Notes under the pieces: model-generated
Database searches by the model: none
Told to the model about the DNA's origin: nothing
Seen by the model: only the letters and a program-made list of their open reading frames with translations
Program-made: the position numbers and the translations under genes
Source of the DNA: Geothrix edaphica
GTDB taxonomy: Bacteria; Acidobacteriota; Holophagae; Holophagales; Holophagaceae
Assembly (NCBI RefSeq): GCF_030268045.1
Contig: NZ_BSDC01000001.1
Location: forward strand, 1,240,001 to 1,304,000
Length of the DNA: 64,000 nt
Direction of reading: 5' to 3'
Part shown: piece by piece, positions 36,346 to 45,556 of the stretch
Layout of the letters: each line of letters opens with the position of its first letter
How positions within the stretch are numbered: the first letter of the stretch is position 1

Positions 36346-36702
36346 CTACTTCCGCTTGGGATTGGAACGGGGTTTCGTCTTGGCGCGGGCGGCCACGGCG
36401 ATGGCCTTGGCCATCCAGATCGCCAGCAGCTCCGGATCCTCCAGCACGTCCTCGGGCAGCTCGTAGTACCCCATGGGCTTCCCCGGATCGCCGAAGGGCA
36501 GGAAGGGGCCCATGCCCGCGGCGATGAAGTCCGGGCGGTTCGAATCGTCCACCTTGAAGTACAGCACGCCATCGTCCGCCAGGGCGAAGGCGCGGCCGTC
36601 GGCGAAGAAGCAGAGACCGCCGAACATGGGGCGGGAGGTCACGGGCCGGATCTGCCCCATCTGCTCCAGGAGGTATGTGCGGAAGCTCACGGAAACGGCC
36701 AT
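36346..36702 (-). CDS. TfoX/Sxy N-terminal domain protein
   Basis: 118 aa. Matches the TfoX N-terminal domain: a VTSRPMFGGLCFFADGRAFALA segment, LYFKVDD, and PGKPMGYYELPEDVLED. It lacks the C-terminal TfoX domain of the competence regulator; such single-domain proteins are common and their function is unclear. The tail is basic (RAKTKPRSNPKRK). It leads the operon with GNAT and rsmE and diverges from ptb. Confidence 0.85.
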   Translation of the reverse strand: MAVSVSFRTYLLEQMGQIRPVTSRPMFGGLCFFADGRAFALADDGVLYFKVDDSNRPDFIAAGMGPFLPFGDPGKPMGYYELPEDVLEDPELLAIWMAKAIAVAARAKTKPRSNPKRK

Positions 36703-36764
36703 GGAGACATGCTACCTTCCTCGCGGACCCGCCGGAGACCCGGCGTCATTTGTCAGGATCCCCC

Positions 36765-37667
36765 ATGCGGATCAACACCCTCGATGAGCTGCTCCGCGCC
36801 GTGCAGGAACGCCCCCACAAGCGGCTGGTGGTGGCCTGGGCCAACGACGCCCACACCCTGGAAGCCGTGAACGCCGCGGTGGAGGGTGGCCTGGTGGAGG
36901 CCATCCTCGTGGGCGACGAGGCCGCGATGGTGAAGGTCTGCCTGGAACAGGGTCTGCCGAAGGAACGGTTCCGCATGGTCCACGCCGCCACAGACACGGA
37001 GGCCGCGGCCAAGGCCGTGGCCATGGTGCGCTTCGGCGAGGCGGACCTGCTGATGAAGGGCCTGCTCAGCACCGAGAAGTACATGAAGGCCATCCTGAAC
37101 AAGGACCAGGGTCTGCTGGACCCGGGCGCCATCCTCAGCCACGTGACCGTGATGGAGCACCCCGGCCATCCCAAGCTGCTCATCGCGGGCGATGTGGCCG
37201 TGATCCCCGAGCCGGAGTTCAAGGAGAAGGTCGCCATCCTCGGCTACCTGGTGAAGACCGCCAAGGCCCTGGGCATCGAGACCCCGAAGGTCGCCGTGCT
37301 GGCGGCTTCCGAGCAGGTGCAGCCCAAGATGCGCGCCAGCGCCGAGGCCGCCCTGCTGTCGAAGATGGCGGACCGGGGCCAGATCAAGGGCGCCCTGGTG
37401 GACGGGCCCATGGCCCTGGATGGCGCCATCGACCCCGAGTCCGCCCGCATCAAGGGCATGGGCGGCCCCGTGGCCGGCGACGCCGACTGCCTGCTCTTCC
37501 CCAACCTCGAGGCCGGCAACACCTTCTACAAGGCCGGCACCAAGCTCGGCGGCGCCGAGATCGCCGCCGTCGTGGCCGGTGCCAAGGTGCCCTGCGTCCT
37601 CAGCAGCCGGGGCGACAGCGCCAAGACCAAGCTCAGCTCCATCGCCCTGGCGGCCCTGCTGGCCTAG
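36765..37667 (+). CDS. ptb: Phosphate butyryltransferase (stand-alone)
   Basis: Exchanges CoA for phosphate on butyryl-CoA or a related acyl-CoA. 300 aa, start at ATG 36765 with AGGA six bases upstream. The PTA/PTB fold is indicated by LLMKGLLSTEKYMKAIL, LSHVTVMEHPGHPKLLIAGDVAV, VALAASEQV-like (VAVLAASEQV) and the C-terminal MGGPVAGDADCLLFPNLEAGN. A second phosphotransacylase, fused to butyrate kinase, lies 1 kb away on the other strand. Confidence 0.9.
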   Translation: MRINTLDELLRAVQERPHKRLVVAWANDAHTLEAVNAAVEGGLVEAILVGDEAAMVKVCLEQGLPKERFRMVHAATDTEAAAKAVAMVRFGEADLLMKGLLSTEKYMKAILNKDQGLLDPGAILSHVTVMEHPGHPKLLIAGDVAVIPEPEFKEKVAILGYLVKTAKALGIETPKVAVLAASEQVQPKMRASAEAALLSKMADRGQIKGALVDGPMALDGAIDPESARIKGMGGPVAGDADCLLFPNLEAGNTFYKAGTKLGGAEIAAVVAGAKVPCVLSSRGDSAKTKLSSIALAALLA

Positions 37668-37673
37668 AAAGGG

Positions 37674-38504
37674 CTACTTCTTCTCCACGCTGGGCTCGGC
37701 GAAGGCCATGAGGATGCGGGTCCCGTTGCCGCCGATCCAGGCCGTGAGGTCCAGATCCACCGGCATCAGGAGGTCGCGGACGGGCCGGTTCTTGATCAGG
37801 ACGGCGATGCGGATGGGGGCCGCCGGGGGTTGCTCCCGGTACTCCGCCTCGTAGCTGGTGAGGACCAGGCCGGCCGGCCCCCGATCGAAGACCGGACGGA
37901 TGACGGAATCGAAGGCGGGGGTGGTGACCTTCATCTCCGTGACGGCGAAAGCCTGGTCCGTCAGGATCTCCACCTTGGTGCTCCCGTTCTCCACCCACCG
38001 GAACCGGTACTTCGCCCCGATGGTCTCGACGCTCAGGTCGGCGCCGACGCTGGAGAACGGAGTCTCGATCATGAAGGGGGTCCAGGTCTGGAAGAAACCC
38101 GTGAGCATCTGGTCCATGCCGCCGTAGAGCTGCGTCAGGCCAGCCCGGGTCTGATCGTTGGGGGCATCCACATCATTGTGCGAGATCTTCGCGCTGCCCT
38201 TCTCGTCCACCACGACGTCGAAGCGCAGCTTCGCGAAGATGGCCATGGCGGCCTCGAACCCTGCGGGATTGGTCTTCGCCTGGTCCCCGAGCATGGCCGA
38301 CCAATCCGGCTTGGCCTGGAAGCGGTACTGCCGGTACCCCCTGGACGAAAGGCTGTAGTAGGCGGCTCGAGCCTGGGCGACCACACCCTTGGGGTCGCGG
38401 CTGGCCACCGGGGCCTCGGCCCGCAGGGATGGCGACCAGGTCAGCGACCCGAAGCTGGCGAGGAGGATGGGGAGGATCTGGGCAAAACGTCGGCAACGGC
38501 TCAA
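37674..38504 (-). CDS. Secreted hypothetical protein
   Basis: 276 aa if it starts at TTG 38504 (AGGGGG four bases upstream); ATG codons at 38573 and 38546 in the same frame lack a ribosome site. A signal peptide with core FAQILPILLASFGSL ends near LRAEA. The mature protein is beta-rich with a helical stretch (GMDQMLTGFFQTWTPFM) and resembles LolA/DUF-type lipoprotein-carrier-like folds in layout: RYRFRWVENGSTKVEIL, VTEMKVTTPAF. I assign no family. It lies between ptb (convergent) and ptb-buk. Confidence 0.6.
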   Translation of the reverse strand: MSRCRRFAQILPILLASFGSLTWSPSLRAEAPVASRDPKGVVAQARAAYYSLSSRGYRQYRFQAKPDWSAMLGDQAKTNPAGFEAAMAIFAKLRFDVVVDEKGSAKISHNDVDAPNDQTRAGLTQLYGGMDQMLTGFFQTWTPFMIETPFSSVGADLSVETIGAKYRFRWVENGSTKVEILTDQAFAVTEMKVTTPAFDSVIRPVFDRGPAGLVLTSYEAEYREQPPAAPIRIAVLIKNRPVRDLLMPVDLDLTAWIGGNGTRILMAFAEPSVEKK

Positions 38505-38611
38505 GGGGCCCCCTGGGAGCGTGGAACGTGGGATGGGATGGCCCATTCTAGGCGGATCGCCGGGCCAGATCACGGATTCTGGCTTGAGGACACGACGGTC
38601 CGTCGGTTTCT

Positions 38612-40822
38612 TCAGATCGCTGGCGGGTAGTCCTTGGCCGCTTCGCGGCCGGAGAGGACACGCAGGGCCCCCTTGGCCAGGGCGGCCATCTCGTTCTCGC
38701 CGGGGTAGACCTTCACGGGGCAGCCCAGGGCGGCGGTGAGGCGGGTCAGCTCGCCCACGAGCTTCGGCGAGCGGGCCATGCCGCCGGTGAGCAGGATGGC
38801 GTCGATGGGTGCGCCCTCGAAGGCGGGCACCTGACCCGTGATGGCCTTGGCGATCTGGTAGATCATCGCGTCGTAGACCAGGGTGGCTTCGGCATCCCCG
38901 GCTTCCACGCGGCGCTCCACTTCACGCATGTCGGAGGTGCCCAGCAGGTCGATCATGCCGCCGCGGCCCTTGTTCTTGAGCTTCAACTCAGCCTTGGTGT
39001 ACTTGCCGGAGAAGCAGAGGTCGATGAGCTGACCCGCGGGCAGCGTGCCCGTGCGCTGGGGCGAGAACGGCCCTTCGCCATCGAGCCCGTTGTTCACGTC
39101 GATGTAGCGGCCCTTGCGGTGGGCGCCCACCGTGATGCCGCCGCCCATGTGGGCCACGATGACGTTGACGCGCTCGTAGAAGGTCTCGTGCTCCTCGGCG
39201 TACCGGCGGGCCGTGGCGATCTGGTTGAGGGCGTGGCTGATGACGCGGCGGGGCAGCTCCTTCAGGCCCGAGATCCGGACCTTGGGATCGGCCTCGTCCA
39301 CCACCACGGGATCCACGATGTAGGCCGGCGTCCCGGTCCCCGCCACTAGCTCGGAGGCGATGAGCGCGCCCAGGTTCGAGGCGTGCTCGCCGCGCTGGCC
39401 GGCCCTCAGGTCGTCCAGCATGGCGGCCCCCACCTTCCACGTGCCGTGGGGGATGGGCCGCAGCAGGCCGCCGCGCCCGGCCACGGCATCGAGATCGCCG
39501 AGGCCCAGGCCCTTGTCCGCCAGGAACCGCAGCACCGCCTCCTTGCGGAAGGTGAACTGGTCCGTGATGGGTCTGCCTTCGAAGGCCTTCAGTTCCTCTG
39601 CGGAGTGTTGAAGCTCCTCGGTGAACCGCTCCTCGTCGCCCTCGAAGACCGAAGTCTTGGTGGAGGTGGAACCAGGATTCAGCACCAGCACGCGATGGCG
39701 GCGGAAGAAGGTGTCCTTGGGCGTCCGCTTCCATTCGCCGTAGGCGTGCAGCCGCATCAGCGAGGCCTTGAGGGCGAGCCGGATGTCCTCGGGCGTGCAG
39801 TCCATGGGCAGATCCACGCCCTGGAACCAGAGGCCGAACATGACGGGGAACTTCTTGGCCTCGGGGAAGCGGGTGGCATAGAGGTGGTAGAGCAGGTTCC
39901 CCATGTCCAGGTTGGGGCACACGATCACGTTGGGGACGCCTTCCCAGGGCAGGCCGTCCGAGTGGTAGAGACCCGCTGAACGGCGCGAGAGGGCCACGCT
40001 GACCTTCACCTCGCCCCGGATCTGGATGCTGGCGTAGCGGGGGCTGTGGGCGATGCGCTCCGCGAGGATGGCCGGAACCAGATCCGCCGCCTGGCGCACC
40101 AGCTCGGGCGAGGGCCCCTCGTCGCTGCCACGGTTCGAGTAGGACACCATGGCGCAGCGGATCTCCGGCAGCACGTCCTCGGGGATGAGGTCGCGGGCCA
40201 CGGCGCAGGTGCCCACGGCCACCTCCGCCAGCGTGCGCGGGGTCATGCTGGCGTTCACGCCCACATCCCCGAAGACCACGATGTTGTGGGGGTAGACCTC
40301 CTCGGGGTGCTCGTCCGGCAGCACGAAGACACCGGCCTCGCAGGTGACGCTGCGCTGGGCCAGGATGTCCACCATGGGCCGGAAGAAGGCCTTGGGTTCG
40401 TGGATGGCGCCGCCCACCACCATGTCGGCGTGGCCCAGCTTCACGGCCCAGATGCCGAAGCGGCCGGGCTCGGACACCAGCTTCCGGGCCTCGCCCAGGT
40501 CCATGGCCCGGCCTTGCGCCTTGCTGAACGCCACGCAGGCTGTGGCGAACGACTCCACCAGGTCGGGCCGGGACACGGGGTCGACGAAGGCGCTCTCAGA
40601 GAGGGTGTAGGCCACCCGGTCCGCGCCCAGGTGGGCCAGACGCTGGGCGGCCACGGCCCTCACCTCGGCCTCCGGCGCCAGGAACACCGGGCGGATGAAG
40701 CGCCCCAGGAAGCAGGCGGCTTCGAGGGTGCGCGGATCCAGGGCCTCGGGGAACATCACCGTGGGTCGGTTCCGGGGCACGGCCAGCAGGCGGCTGTCGA
40801 GGGACGCTTCGATGTCAAACAT
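38612..40822 (-). CDS. Fused phosphotransacylase (PTA/PTB domain) - butyrate kinase
   Basis: 736 aa in one frame. Residues about 1-370 form a PTA/PTB domain (HADMVVGGAIHEPKAFFRPM, FVLPDEHPEEVYPHNIVVFGDVGVN, VPNVIVCPNLDMGN). Residues about 375-736 form a full-length butyrate kinase: NPGSTSTKTSVF phosphate loop, AHMGGGITVGAHRKG, DGEGPFSPQRTGTLP, ILLTGGMARS. Together they could turn an acyl-CoA into acyl phosphate and then acid plus ATP without releasing the intermediate. No frameshift or linker low-complexity suggests an artefact. In clostridia the two enzymes are separate. Confidence 0.9.
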   Translation of the reverse strand: MFDIEASLDSRLLAVPRNRPTVMFPEALDPRTLEAACFLGRFIRPVFLAPEAEVRAVAAQRLAHLGADRVAYTLSESAFVDPVSRPDLVESFATACVAFSKAQGRAMDLGEARKLVSEPGRFGIWAVKLGHADMVVGGAIHEPKAFFRPMVDILAQRSVTCEAGVFVLPDEHPEEVYPHNIVVFGDVGVNASMTPRTLAEVAVGTCAVARDLIPEDVLPEIRCAMVSYSNRGSDEGPSPELVRQAADLVPAILAERIAHSPRYASIQIRGEVKVSVALSRRSAGLYHSDGLPWEGVPNVIVCPNLDMGNLLYHLYATRFPEAKKFPVMFGLWFQGVDLPMDCTPEDIRLALKASLMRLHAYGEWKRTPKDTFFRRHRVLVLNPGSTSTKTSVFEGDEERFTEELQHSAEELKAFEGRPITDQFTFRKEAVLRFLADKGLGLGDLDAVAGRGGLLRPIPHGTWKVGAAMLDDLRAGQRGEHASNLGALIASELVAGTGTPAYIVDPVVVDEADPKVRISGLKELPRRVISHALNQIATARRYAEEHETFYERVNVIVAHMGGGITVGAHRKGRYIDVNNGLDGEGPFSPQRTGTLPAGQLIDLCFSGKYTKAELKLKNKGRGGMIDLLGTSDMREVERRVEAGDAEATLVYDAMIYQIAKAITGQVPAFEGAPIDAILLTGGMARSPKLVGELTRLTAALGCPVKVYPGENEMAALAKGALRVLSGREAAKDYPPAI

Positions 40823-40897
40823 GGGGCTCCAGGAGCTTGGAAGGCCTTGCAGTGCTGAGTCTAGCAGCCGGAGGATTCTATTTTGCAGATCCGAAGG

Positions 40898-41533
40898 TCA
40901 CATATCCTTCGGCCGGTCTGCGACCTGCACCGATTCCACCCAGATCACCTCGCAGGAGCCATCCCCGGTATCCGTGCGGCTCAGGCTGCTGACCCAGTGC
41001 CAGCCGTCCTTTCCGTCCGCCCGCACGAGCTGCCCCCGCAGGTGGACCAGCTGCCCCACCCGGGCTGCCTTCAGGCGCCGGGCGATGCCCTCGTTGGCGG
41101 GGATCATGTGCATGTTGGCGCTGTGGCCGATGACCTCCGCTTCCGGAATGGGCATGTGGGCCGCGCGCCAGAAGTACCAGCGGTCCCGCTGCTCGATGGT
41201 GAAGGCTTCGAGGATCCGCGAATCGGACATGGGGCCCCAGCCCAGGGCCAGGTCCACGGGCGACAGCTCCGCGGGCCGGTCGAAGCGGTAGCGTTCCACG
41301 CTCAGCACCCGCGCCCGGATCTCGAAGGCGGCGAGGGCCGTGAGGGTGTGGTCGTGGAAGGTCCAGGTCCTCGCGGCTTCCGGCGGGGTCTGGGCCGGCT
41401 CCCCCGGCGCGAGGATGCCCGAGGGCTGGGCCACGGCGCGGTCTCCCCACCACCAGACCCCCAGGAATCCGATGAGGGCCACCGCCGCCAGGGTGCCCCG
41501 GCGCTCCCGGAGCTGATCGAGCCATTCGTCCAT
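40898..41533 (-). CDS. Membrane-anchored conserved hypothetical protein
   Basis: 211 aa. One N-terminal membrane helix (about 14-32) with a short cytoplasmic head, the rest periplasmic. Conserved-looking blocks: ALGWGPMSDSRIL, RWYFWRAAHMPIP, HSANMHMIPANEGI and LRGQLVRADGKDGWHWVSSLSRTDTGDGSCE, the last reminding of an OB-like fold. I recall similar proteins in several proteobacteria, without known function. It ends 38 bases before the Omp85-type gene begins on the same strand downstream... i.e. it is transcribed after that gene. Confidence 0.65.
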   Translation of the reverse strand: MDEWLDQLRERRGTLAAVALIGFLGVWWWGDRAVAQPSGILAPGEPAQTPPEAARTWTFHDHTLTALAAFEIRARVLSVERYRFDRPAELSPVDLALGWGPMSDSRILEAFTIEQRDRWYFWRAAHMPIPEAEVIGHSANMHMIPANEGIARRLKAARVGQLVHLRGQLVRADGKDGWHWVSSLSRTDTGDGSCEVIWVESVQVADRPKDM

Positions 41534-41571
41534 TTGACAAGGCTACCCTGGGCGCGGGAGGAAGCCTCTGC

Positions 41572-43221
41572 TCAGAATCTCACCACATCGCTGATGACGA
41601 ACTGGTGGTGCTCTGTGCCCGGGTCCCGCACCAGCGGGTAGGCGATGGTGAGCAGGAAGACCCGGCCTACCGAGCTCTTCAGGTTGCCGAGCCGCAAGCC
41701 GCCGCCCACATCCACATAGGTGCGGCTCCAGCGCCCGGTGTCGGTCCGGCGGATGGCGCCGCCGTCCGCGTACACCACGAACCCGAGCCGCAGGATGCCC
41801 AGCCAGTCGTAGGAGGTGTTGATCCGCTCCTCCAGGGAGGCCATCCAGCGCCGGTCGCCCAGCAGCAGGTGGTTCCCGTACCCCCGCAGGCCATCCATGC
41901 CGCCGAGGTAGAGGTAGGACTCGGGCTCCGGCCGGTGGACCGCATCCAGCTGCACATAGGCCGCCTGGGTCTGCGCGGGGAACCCCTGATGGTAGGCGGT
42001 GAAGCCCAGGTTCAAGGAGGCGTCCTGCCAGCCGTCGGATTCGTGGCGGGCCTCCCCCTTGGCCCGCAGCAGGAGGAGGGACCGGGCTCCTGGCGTCCAG
42101 CCCTTGGCGGCGCTGGCCCGGAGGAAGGGCGAGGCGACATCACTCCCCAGTCCCTTCAGATACGACCCCACGCTGACCTGTGCGTCCCAGCCCAGGTTGT
42201 AGTCCTCGGGATGGGTCATGCCGGCCAGATCCACGAAGGCCTGATACCGGTCCTCGAACAGGCCCGCCGTGACATGGACGCCCCGCAGCTGGCGGTCCCG
42301 CAGCACAGGGGGCGGAAGGCTCCCCGCGGCGAGCGTCTGGATCGGGCCGTACCGGGACTGCTTCAGGTCCAGCCCCCCGCCCAGACGCAGGGCCCGCCCA
42401 TCCGCCACCACCGCGGCCATGGTTCCACCCACGAGGACGTTCTCTTGGCGCGAGCTGAAGGCGTAGGCGGTCTGCCGCAGGTTGTAGACCGACTCGACGG
42501 CATCGGAGGAGGACGCGCGGAAGCTCATGGCCCAGGGCGTCTCGAGGCCGCGGTACGGCCTGGACAGCTCGAGGAAGCGGGTCTTCCCGTCGGAGAGTGC
42601 CTGGTAGCGGGTATCCAGGGTCCACTGGGTGCCCAGGATCTGACGATCCAGATACTGCACTGTGTCGATGGACCGCTCGGGCGTCTTCTCGTGGGCCAGG
42701 ACCAGGTCCTTGCCGAAGCCCAGGAGGTTGGCCTCGTGGACGGAGAACCCGAAGCTCCGCTGGCCGCCCACCTGGGTGAAGCCGGCACTGCCCTTCAGCG
42801 TCCAGGCATCCCGGGTGTGGACCACCGCGTGGACGGTTCCGTCCCCATCCACCTGGGGCTCGATCCGGGCATCCTTCAGGAAGCGGAAGGTCCGGAGGTT
42901 CCGCTCGGCTTCGTGGATGAGGCGGGCATTCACCACATCGCCGGGCTGGAAGGGGATCTCCCGGCGCACCACCTGCTCCCGGGTCTCGATGTGCAGGAAG
43001 TTCGCGGCGCGGCCGATCCAGTGCCTCTCGTTGGGCTGGGAGGGGTCGAAGACGTCGCCGATGAGGATGTCGACGCTGGCGATGCGCGCCTGCCGGGCCT
43101 CCAGCTCCTCCCAGGTGGCCGGGGCCTGGGCGACGAGCGCGGAGCCCGCCAGCAGGGCCGTTACCAAGGACCTCCGGCAGAGGCGACCCCGGCTCCCGAC
43201 CCCTTCACGCGTGGTTCGCAT
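41572..43221 (-). CDS. Omp85/BamA-like outer-membrane protein
   Basis: 549 aa from ATG 43221 (a TTG two codons earlier is possible). A signal peptide ends near SALVAQAP. One clear POTRA-like segment (IETREQVVRREIPFQPGDVVNARLIHEAERNLRTF region, with the F-x-x-G-D pattern) is followed by a 16-strand-type barrel and a terminal ISDVVRF with C-terminal Phe. The motif YLGGMDGLRGYGN is the RGF/Y turn of the Omp85 superfamily. Too short and with too few POTRA domains for BamA; more like a surface-protein or lipid-exporting family member. Confidence 0.8.
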   Translation of the reverse strand: MRTTREGVGSRGRLCRRSLVTALLAGSALVAQAPATWEELEARQARIASVDILIGDVFDPSQPNERHWIGRAANFLHIETREQVVRREIPFQPGDVVNARLIHEAERNLRTFRFLKDARIEPQVDGDGTVHAVVHTRDAWTLKGSAGFTQVGGQRSFGFSVHEANLLGFGKDLVLAHEKTPERSIDTVQYLDRQILGTQWTLDTRYQALSDGKTRFLELSRPYRGLETPWAMSFRASSSDAVESVYNLRQTAYAFSSRQENVLVGGTMAAVVADGRALRLGGGLDLKQSRYGPIQTLAAGSLPPPVLRDRQLRGVHVTAGLFEDRYQAFVDLAGMTHPEDYNLGWDAQVSVGSYLKGLGSDVASPFLRASAAKGWTPGARSLLLLRAKGEARHESDGWQDASLNLGFTAYHQGFPAQTQAAYVQLDAVHRPEPESYLYLGGMDGLRGYGNHLLLGDRRWMASLEERINTSYDWLGILRLGFVVYADGGAIRRTDTGRWSRTYVDVGGGLRLGNLKSSVGRVFLLTIAYPLVRDPGTEHHQFVISDVVRF

Positions 43222-43431
43222 GCCCAAGCCTAGGCGAAATGGTGATGCGCGTCACGGCGGGGCCCTCAGGCCAGCCTATGATTCGAGCCTTCGTATGGTT
43301 CTTTCCGCGCAGGATCCCAACCGCCCGCTCCCCCCGGAGCCGGGGCGCGGACCCGCGGAAAAACCCCGGAACCCGGGCGGGAGGGCGCGCCGGGCCGGTA
43401 ATCTATCCCCAACCCCTCCCCTGGAGTCCTC

Positions 43432-45465
43432 ATGGACCTCACCTGGCTATCCGCCAACCCCGGCCTAAGCCTGCTGGCTTTTCTCGCCGCCGCCTTCACC
43501 CTGATCCTCCTCAGCAAGTGGATCCGCTACATCCCCAACAACCGCGTGGGCATCGTCGAGAAGCTCATCAGCCGGAAGGGCTCGGTCAAGACCGGACTCA
43601 TCGCCCTCAACGGCGAGGCCGGCTATCAGCCCCAGCTCCTGCGCGGCGGTTGGCACCTCCTCACGCCCTTCCAGTACCGCATCCACAAGATGCCCCTGGT
43701 GACCATCCCCCAGGGCAAGATCGGCTACATCTTCGCCCGCGACGGCAAGGACCTGCCGCCCACCCAGGCTCTGGCCAGCAACGTCCACGGCGCCGACTTC
43801 CAGGATGTGGTGGCCTTCCTCCAGAACGGCGGCCAGAAGGGCCCCCAGCGCCAGATCCTGCGCGAGGGCATCTACGCCATCAACCTGGTGCAGTTCGTGG
43901 TGCTCACCGAGGACCGGCTCTTCTACCTGCCCCTGGATCCCGGCGAGCTGGAGACCTTCCAGAAGATGAGCGCCATCATCACCGAGCGCGCCGGCTGGCG
44001 GCCCGTGATCATCAAGGGCACGGATGACGCGGTGGGCATCGTGACCGTGCATGACGGGCCCAGCCTGGCCAGCGGCGAGATCATCGCCTCCACCGTGGGC
44101 GAGGACCCCCACCAGGCCTCCACCTACCACAACAACTTCCAGGACGCCGACAAGTTCCTGGTGGCGGGCGGCCAGCGCGGCCGCCAGTACCAGGTGCTGG
44201 TGGAAGGCACCTACTACATCAACCGCCTCTTCGCGACCATCGAGCTGATCCCCAAGACCGTCGTGGAAGTCGGCACCGTGGGGGTGGTGGTGAGCTACAC
44301 CGGCGCCGTGGGCGCCGACATCAGCGGCCAGGAGTACCGCCACGGCGAGCTGGTCACCAAGGGCACCCGCGGCGTGTGGAGCGAGCCCCTGCTGCCCGGC
44401 AAGTACGCCTTCAACGCCTATGCCGGCAAGGTGCTCATGGTGCCGACCACGAACTTCATCCTCAAGTGGACGAAGGGCGAGGTGGGCAGCCACAAGTTCG
44501 ATGAGAACCTGGCGGAGGTGAGCCTCATCACCAAGGACGCCTTCGAGCCCAGCCTGCCGCTGTCCGTGGTGGTGCACATCGACTACCGCAAGGCGCCCCT
44601 CGTCATCCAGCGCTTCGGCGACATCAAGAAGCTGGTGGAGCAGACGCTCGACCCCATGGTCAGCGCCTACTTCAAGAACATCGGCCAGACCCGCACCCTC
44701 ATCCAGCTCATCCAGGACCGCAGCGCCATCCAGGAGCAGAGCGGCGTCCAGATGAAGGAGAAGTTCGCCCAGTACAACCTGGAGCTGCAGGAGGTGCTCA
44801 TCGGCACCCCCAGCAGCGGCAGCCAGGGCGGGCAGATCGAGCAGATCCTCATCCAGCTCCGCAGCCGCCAGATCGCCGACGAGCAGGTGGAGACCTACGG
44901 CCGCCAGCAGAATGCCGCCGCCAAGGAGCGGGAGCTGCGCGAGGCCGAGGCCAAGGCCAAGCAGCAGACGGCCCTCACGGAATCGGCCATCAGCATCGAG
45001 GTGCAGAGCAATCAGGGCAAGGCCGACTACGCCAAGGCCCAGCAGCAGGCGGCGCAGATCCAGACGCTCGCCGGCGCCGAGGCGGAGAAGGTGCGCCTCA
45101 TGGGCGAAGGCGAGGCCAAGCGCATCAAGGTCATGGCCGAAGCCCAGGCCGAGCAGGCCGCCCGCGTGGGCATCGCCCAGGCCATGGCCATCGAGGAGCA
45201 GGTCCGCGCCTATGGCGGCCCCCAGTTCCAGCTCGTGCAGCAGGTCATGAACCGCTTCGCCGAGGCCATCGAGAAGTCCCAGGTGGATGTCGTCCCCAAG
45301 ATCCACATGGGCGGCGGCGACAAGGGGGGCGGCAGCCTCATCGAGAGCCTGCTGGGGCTCCTCCTCAGCGAGAAGGCCGGACAGCTGGCGGGCGTGGTGC
45401 CCACCGCGGCCAATCCCGAGGCCGAGGCGCTGAAGGCCACGCTGCGGCAGAACCTGACCAAGTAG
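43432..45465 (+). CDS. SPFH/Band 7 (flotillin-like) membrane protein
   Basis: 677 aa; GGAG about seven bases before ATG 43432. One N-terminal membrane helix (about 12-30, LLAFLAAAFTLILLSKW), an SPFH domain in the middle, and a long Ala/Glu/Gln/Lys coiled coil (about 470-600: AKERELREAEAKAKQQ, GKADYAKAQQQAAQIQ). The C-terminus has a Gly-rich break (GGGDKGGGS) and a hydrophobic helix. Such proteins scaffold membrane microdomains. A strong hairpin follows the stop. Confidence 0.9.
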   Translation: MDLTWLSANPGLSLLAFLAAAFTLILLSKWIRYIPNNRVGIVEKLISRKGSVKTGLIALNGEAGYQPQLLRGGWHLLTPFQYRIHKMPLVTIPQGKIGYIFARDGKDLPPTQALASNVHGADFQDVVAFLQNGGQKGPQRQILREGIYAINLVQFVVLTEDRLFYLPLDPGELETFQKMSAIITERAGWRPVIIKGTDDAVGIVTVHDGPSLASGEIIASTVGEDPHQASTYHNNFQDADKFLVAGGQRGRQYQVLVEGTYYINRLFATIELIPKTVVEVGTVGVVVSYTGAVGADISGQEYRHGELVTKGTRGVWSEPLLPGKYAFNAYAGKVLMVPTTNFILKWTKGEVGSHKFDENLAEVSLITKDAFEPSLPLSVVVHIDYRKAPLVIQRFGDIKKLVEQTLDPMVSAYFKNIGQTRTLIQLIQDRSAIQEQSGVQMKEKFAQYNLELQEVLIGTPSSGSQGGQIEQILIQLRSRQIADEQVETYGRQQNAAAKERELREAEAKAKQQTALTESAISIEVQSNQGKADYAKAQQQAAQIQTLAGAEAEKVRLMGEGEAKRIKVMAEAQAEQAARVGIAQAMAIEEQVRAYGGPQFQLVQQVMNRFAEAIEKSQVDVVPKIHMGGGDKGGGSLIESLLGLLLSEKAGQLAGVVPTAANPEAEALKATLRQNLTK

Positions 45466-45479
45466 CCCCACCTCGGCGA

Positions 45480-45516
45480 CCAGTGAAAGGGGCGGCGATG
45501 CCGCCCCTTTCACTGG
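45480..45516 (+). terminator. Terminator-like hairpin after the SPFH gene
   Basis: Perfect 17-bp stem (CCAGTGAAAGGGGCGGC at 45480-45496, complement 45500-45516) with the loop GAT, 15 bases after the stop codon. It is followed by TAGGTTTGG, so the T-run is poor. Confidence 0.7.
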
Positions 45517-45556
45517 TAGGTTTGGAGGCGCCCCTCCCGCCTGTTCCGGATAATCC

